DNA from: PALSA-693 sp963780345 | Lineage (GTDB): Bacteria; Actinomycetota; Acidimicrobiia; Acidimicrobiales; Palsa-688 | Direction of reading: 5' to 3' | NCBI GenBank assembly: GCA_963780345.1 | Contig: CAWABU010000007.1 | Span: 124,001 to 188,000 of the forward strand | Length of the DNA: 64,000 bases | Shown: in pieces, positions 60,904-64,000 of the stretch | Layout: each line of letters begins with the position of its first letter | How positions within the stretch are numbered: the stretch's first letter is position 1 | The notes under the pieces: generated by a model | Databases searched by the model: none | Seen by the model: only the letters and a program-made list of their open reading frames with translations | Told to the model about the DNA's origin: nothing | Program-made: the position numbers and the translations under genes

Positions 60904-61785
60904 CTAGCCGGACGCGGCCGACACGGCCTGACGCACCGGCCCGGCCGCGGCCTCTCCGTCGCCCAGGCCGATCAGCGTGGCCACCTTGACGGCTGCCGGG
61001 TCCATCAAATCCGCGCCGAGGGACACGAAGGCGGGGCCGTTGGTGACCCGAGCGACCGGCAGGCCACTGGCCGCCAGGTCGTCAACTTCGGTGCGTTCGT
61101 CGGCGCCTTCGACGACGGGCAGGCGCAGGCCGACGAAGACGATGGCGTCGAGGCCGAGCTCGGCGGCCAGGCTGGCCACGAAGGGGCCCCGCGGACCGTC
61201 GGTGAAGTGGCGTCCCCGGTGTTCCACCGTCGGGAAGTAGGTGGGAATGGCGCACGATGCCGACACCGCGTCAATCAGGTCCATGCCGGAATGGCGATCG
61301 AGGAGCACCGTCTCACCGGTTTCGCAGTCGACGGTCGTGCAGCGCAGGTCCCCTTCGGGCCATTGACCGGGCAGGGAGGACCCGATGAAGGCCCGGTAGG
61401 CGGCGGGGTCCATGCCGGGCTTCGCCGTCATGGCGAGGCGGCCCACCGCCCGGGCCCGCTCGGCCAGCGAACCGGCCCCGGGCCGCATCAAGTCCAGGAG
61501 CTCCTGGGCGACGACCGACGTGGTGGGCCCGGACTTCGGTACCGGGGTGGCGTCCGGCATGGTCACGCCGGCCGTTCGCCTCGCCGCGAGGGCGGGGAGG
61601 TCGCGGCCGAGGGCAGTGATCGCCCCGGCCATCGAGCCCGCCGAGGTGCCCGCGATCACAGTGGCGCGGGCGGGATTCCAGCCGGCATGGGTGGTGATGG
61701 CGGCGAGGGCGCCCAGCTCCCAGGCGACGCCCACGACGCCGCCGCCACCCAGGATGAGTCCAATCCGCGGGTGATCTTCAGTCAT
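60904..61785 (-). CDS. patatin-like phospholipase
   Basis: The 293-aa protein has the oxyanion loop GLILGGGGVVGVAWELG (9-25), nucleophile GTSAGS (S48) and the dyad Asp in FTDGPRGP (D196; DGP in place of DGG/A). Patatins release fatty acids from lipids. TACCAT lies 7 bases before ATG 61785, so leaderless initiation there is likely; an ATG three codons upstream is inside the hexamer. Confidence 0.88.
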   Translation of the reverse strand: MTEDHPRIGLILGGGGVVGVAWELGALAAITTHAGWNPARATVIAGTSAGSMAGAITALGRDLPALAARRTAGVTMPDATPVPKSGPTTSVVAQELLDLMRPGAGSLAERARAVGRLAMTAKPGMDPAAYRAFIGSSLPGQWPEGDLRCTTVDCETGETVLLDRHSGMDLIDAVSASCAIPTYFPTVEHRGRHFTDGPRGPFVASLAAELGLDAIVFVGLRLPVVEGADERTEVDDLAASGLPVARVTNGPAFVSLGADLMDPAAVKVATLIGLGDGEAAAGPVRQAVSAASG

Positions 61786-61798
61786 GTCGGGCATGGTA
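61786..61798 (-). promoter_or_regulatory. candidate leaderless -10 of the patatin gene
   Basis: TACCAT on the minus strand (61798-61793), GCCCGAC, then ATG. The same hexamer precedes the histidine kinase gene. Confidence 0.35.
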
Positions 61799-61921
61799 GA
61801 AGCCCGAGAACGTGATCCTGGATTTCCCATGCCGTGGCCGGTCGAGTTCGTAGCGGCCCGACCACCCGACGGACCGATGGACAATGGCGCCCATGACCGG
61901 GCCGCGACGAAGCTGAGAGCC

Positions 61922-62296
61922 ATGGGAAACATGGAGCGGGTGGAAGCCATCGTGGCGGGGCTCCCCGACGCCGTTCGGGTGGACATCGAGGCTTGGGGCG
62001 GTGAGCCGACCTTTCGGGTCCACGGCAAGAACTTCGTCTTCTCCGATCCGGAGGCGACCTCCCTCAGCGTCAAGTTGCCACGCGAGGAGGCAGCTGCGGT
62101 GGTGGCCAGCGACCCTCTGGTGGAACCGACCGGATACGGCCTCGGACGCCACGGGTGGGTGTCGGTGAAGATCGCCGGGCGGACGACCCGAGGCCGGTGG
62201 CAGGAGATCGAGGAGTGGATTCGGACGTCGTACATCCTCGTCGCTCCAAAAAGGCTGGCGCGCCTGGTGGAACAGGACATTCCGGACCGCCCGTAG
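61922..62296 (+). CDS. MmcQ/YjbR-family protein
   Basis: The 124-aa protein has MERVEAIVAGLPDAVRVDIEAWG, PTFRVHGKNFVFSDPEATSLSVKL and GWVSVKIAGRTTRGRWQEIEEWIRTSYILVAPKRL in its double-wing-like fold. YjbR proteins may bind DNA; function unknown. Start at 61922 or 61931 (MERVEA). Divergent from the patatin gene. Confidence 0.85.
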   Translation: MGNMERVEAIVAGLPDAVRVDIEAWGGEPTFRVHGKNFVFSDPEATSLSVKLPREEAAAVVASDPLVEPTGYGLGRHGWVSVKIAGRTTRGRWQEIEEWIRTSYILVAPKRLARLVEQDIPDRP

Positions 62297-62328
62297 CCGG
62301 GTCGCAGCCGCCCCCCCACCGTGGTCGC

Positions 62329-63642
62329 TTACAGCGAGTGCCCTTCGCTATCGAGGAAATCCTGTGAGATATGGACGCCCTCGCGTTCCAATTCCTCGTA
62401 CTCGGCGTCGGTCAGATTGAGGATGTGCTTGTACACGTATTCGTTATCGTCGCCGAGGCCGGGCGCGCCCCGTTCCCACCGGAGCGGCGGACCCGTCCAG
62501 CGCACGGCGTGAGCCGGGTAGAGATGGTGCCCGGTGTGAGGAGAGTCGAGGGGCCGAAAGAATCCCCAGTACTGCAGCTGGGGATCGCTGTACGCATCAG
62601 CCTCATCCATGACCGGCGCCGCAGGGACACCCTCGGCCTGGCAGCGCCGGAAGACCTCGTACCGGTCCATCGGCTTTGTCCACCGGGAGATGGCGGTGTC
62701 GAGCTCGTCCTGGGCGGCCATGCGCCCGGCGACGGTAGCGAAGCGCTGATCATTGGCCCATTCGGGTTGACCCATCGCCCGGCGCAGCCCGTCCCACTCC
62801 TCATCACCCTCGACGGAGACGACGACCCACCGCTCATCGCCGGCGCAGGGATACACGCCCTGGGGTGCGTGACGCCCGTCGCGATTTCCCGTAGGTCCGA
62901 TAGACGCCGCGCTCCCGCTCACCATGACGGTTTCGCCGATATGTTGGACCAGGTTTTCGATCTGGCTGAGATCAATGTGCGAACCCTGACCGGTCTGGCG
63001 CTGACGCCGCAGGGCGAGCATGACGGCAAACGCGCCGGCCGCTCCCGACGCCGCGTCCATGTGCAGGGACATCGGCGTATCTTCCGCGGCGGTGCCGGGA
63101 AAGCCGCGAATGGACTTGAGCCCCGCCAGTCCCTCGAAACCATGCCCGAAACCGACGTAATCGCGGTAGGGCCCCGTCAGCCCGCCGGCGGGCATGCGCA
63201 GGACCACCAATCGAGGGTTGTGCTCGGCCAGGCGCTCGTATCCGAAGCCCAGGCCGTCCAGCATCCGGGCCGGGTGATTTTCCACCAGCACGTCGGACGC
63301 CTCAACCAGCCGCAGGAACAGGTCCTGGCCCGACGCCGTCCGGACGTCAAGGGTCATCGACCGCTTGTTGCGGGCATGCCAGTTGAACATGGCATTGCGA
63401 TTCCATGGGCGCTCCCCCGGATCGAGATCCGGGTATCCGGCCACGGTGTTGACGGTGGCGGCCGCCACTGTCTCGGCCGAGGGACGGGCGAAGGCGCCCC
63501 GGGTGGCGGCCGGGAAGACCCACGGATTCTCCACCCGGATGACCTCGGCTCCATAGTCGCCCAGGAACATGGTGGCGTACGGGCCGCTCCAGGCCATGGT
63601 CATGTCAATGACCCGTACCCCGGTCAGCGGCAACGGCTGCAT
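62329..63642 (-). CDS. family III CoA transferase (CaiB/BaiF type)
   Basis: The 437-aa protein has LPLTGVRVIDMTMAWSGPYATMFLGDYGAEVIRVENP in its first part, WNRNAMFNWHARNKRSMTLDVRTASG, VLVENHPARMLDGLGFGYERLAEHNPRLVVLRMPAGGLTGPYRDYVGFGHGFEGL in the core and EGVPAAPVMDEADAYSDPQL. It moves CoA between acids. It lies 8 bp behind another CoA transferase fragment, so the two may act as a pair. Confidence 0.93.
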   Translation of the reverse strand: MQPLPLTGVRVIDMTMAWSGPYATMFLGDYGAEVIRVENPWVFPAATRGAFARPSAETVAAATVNTVAGYPDLDPGERPWNRNAMFNWHARNKRSMTLDVRTASGQDLFLRLVEASDVLVENHPARMLDGLGFGYERLAEHNPRLVVLRMPAGGLTGPYRDYVGFGHGFEGLAGLKSIRGFPGTAAEDTPMSLHMDAASGAAGAFAVMLALRRQRQTGQGSHIDLSQIENLVQHIGETVMVSGSAASIGPTGNRDGRHAPQGVYPCAGDERWVVVSVEGDEEWDGLRRAMGQPEWANDQRFATVAGRMAAQDELDTAISRWTKPMDRYEVFRRCQAEGVPAAPVMDEADAYSDPQLQYWGFFRPLDSPHTGHHLYPAHAVRWTGPPLRWERGAPGLGDDNEYVYKHILNLTDAEYEELEREGVHISQDFLDSEGHSL

Positions 63643-63650
63643 GCCGGCCC

Positions 63651-64000
63651 TCAGATCACGCCGGCCGCTCGGTACGCCGACAGCTCGGCGGCCCCCAGAC
63701 CGATGCGGCCGAATACCTCGCCGGTGTGCTCTCCGAGGCCCGGGGCCGGTCGTCGGAACATCCAGGCGTCGTCGAACCGGAAGGGGGGTCCCAGCCCCAT
63801 GACCTTGCCGGCCACGGGATGCTGATACTCGACGATGGCGTCGCGCTCGATGAAATGGGGATCGTGGATGAGCTCGGCCGGACTCTGGACCGCGATGACC
63901 GGCCACCCGGCTGCTTGTCCTTCAGCCATGGCCTGACGCCTGGAGCGTGACAGAAACCACTCGGTGACGATCACGTCAATCCTCTCCACGGTCCCGGGTT
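63651..64000 (-). CDS. family III CoA transferase, partial (runs off the right edge)
   Basis: The visible 116 codons are the C-terminal part of a CaiB/BaiF protein: DVIVTEWFLSRSRRQAMAEGQAAGWPVIAVQSPAELIHDPHFIERDAIVEYQHPVAG in segments, GLGEHTGEVFGRIGLGAAELSAYRAAGVI. The frame stays open to the edge, so the beginning lies outside. First gene seen of a probable operon with the next CoA transferase. Confidence 0.85.
   Translation of the reverse strand, partial: PGTVERIDVIVTEWFLSRSRRQAMAEGQAAGWPVIAVQSPAELIHDPHFIERDAIVEYQHPVAGKVMGLGPPFRFDDAWMFRRPAPGLGEHTGEVFGRIGLGAAELSAYRAAGVI

Overview
This window is GC-rich, densely coded DNA from a free-living actinobacterium. The gene content fits an uncultured soil or freshwater lineage of the Acidimicrobiia type. 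This assignment is inferred from content, because no rRNA or tRNA gene is present. Supporting content: many F420-type enzymes (four LLM oxidoreductases, one DDN-family nitroreductase, one PPOX protein), acyl-CoA dehydrogenases and family III CoA transferases, DUF4032 and RIO-type kinases, an ECF42-type sigma factor, and frequent GTG starts. I see no CRISPR array, insertion sequence, prophage or replication origin.

Layout. 0-5 kb: a partial lipoprotein, a RIO-type kinase, a HemD-like protein, and an ArsR-like regulator divergent from an alpha/beta hydrolase. 5-9.3 kb: a type-B carboxylesterase and two aldo/keto reductases. 9.3-14.7 kb: a signalling block with a NarL-type regulator, a PAS-GAF histidine kinase, a DUF4032 protein and a single-domain receiver. 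This block is bracketed by two inverted copies of one convergent regulator pair, each copy having lost the opposite partner. 14.8-24.7 kb: accessory genes (truncated LuxR-type ATPase, COG4315-like lipoprotein, hydrolase, DDN protein, an ArsR-SRPBCC-DHFR-like group with a visible operator, a two-gene ABC exporter, a DsbA-fold protein). 24.9-37.3 kb: cupin, acyl-CoA dehydrogenase, epoxide hydrolase, S9 peptidase, PPOX and VOC proteins, and a nitroreductase-SRPBCC fusion coupled to an LLM oxidoreductase.

37.4-43.4 kb is an organosulfur (sulfonate or taurine-like) uptake and desulfonation locus: binding protein, permease, ATPase, TauD-like dioxygenase, peroxiredoxin-like protein and SsuD-like monooxygenase. 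Three of its promoter regions share a 19-bp inverted repeat with identical spacing. Both oxygenase genes carry a one-base frameshift. 43.5-52 kb: YceI protein, cation/calcium exchanger, amidohydrolase, LLM enzyme, metallo-beta-lactamase-fold enzyme, DUF3052-like protein, nucleoside hydrolase and a propeller protein. 52-54 kb: an ECF42-type module (YCII protein plus sigma factor) with a matching promoter. 54-64 kb: LLM enzymes, a coupled phosphoglycerate-mutase-like/NMN-adenylyltransferase-like pair, a frameshifted acyl-CoA dehydrogenase, a patatin-like protein, a YjbR-like protein and two adjacent CoA transferase genes.

Across the window, nine genes have a TANNNT hexamer exactly 6 or 7 bases before their start codon, which suggests common leaderless transcription. 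Several one-base indels, at least two in short C runs, break otherwise intact genes. They may be real decay or assembly errors.
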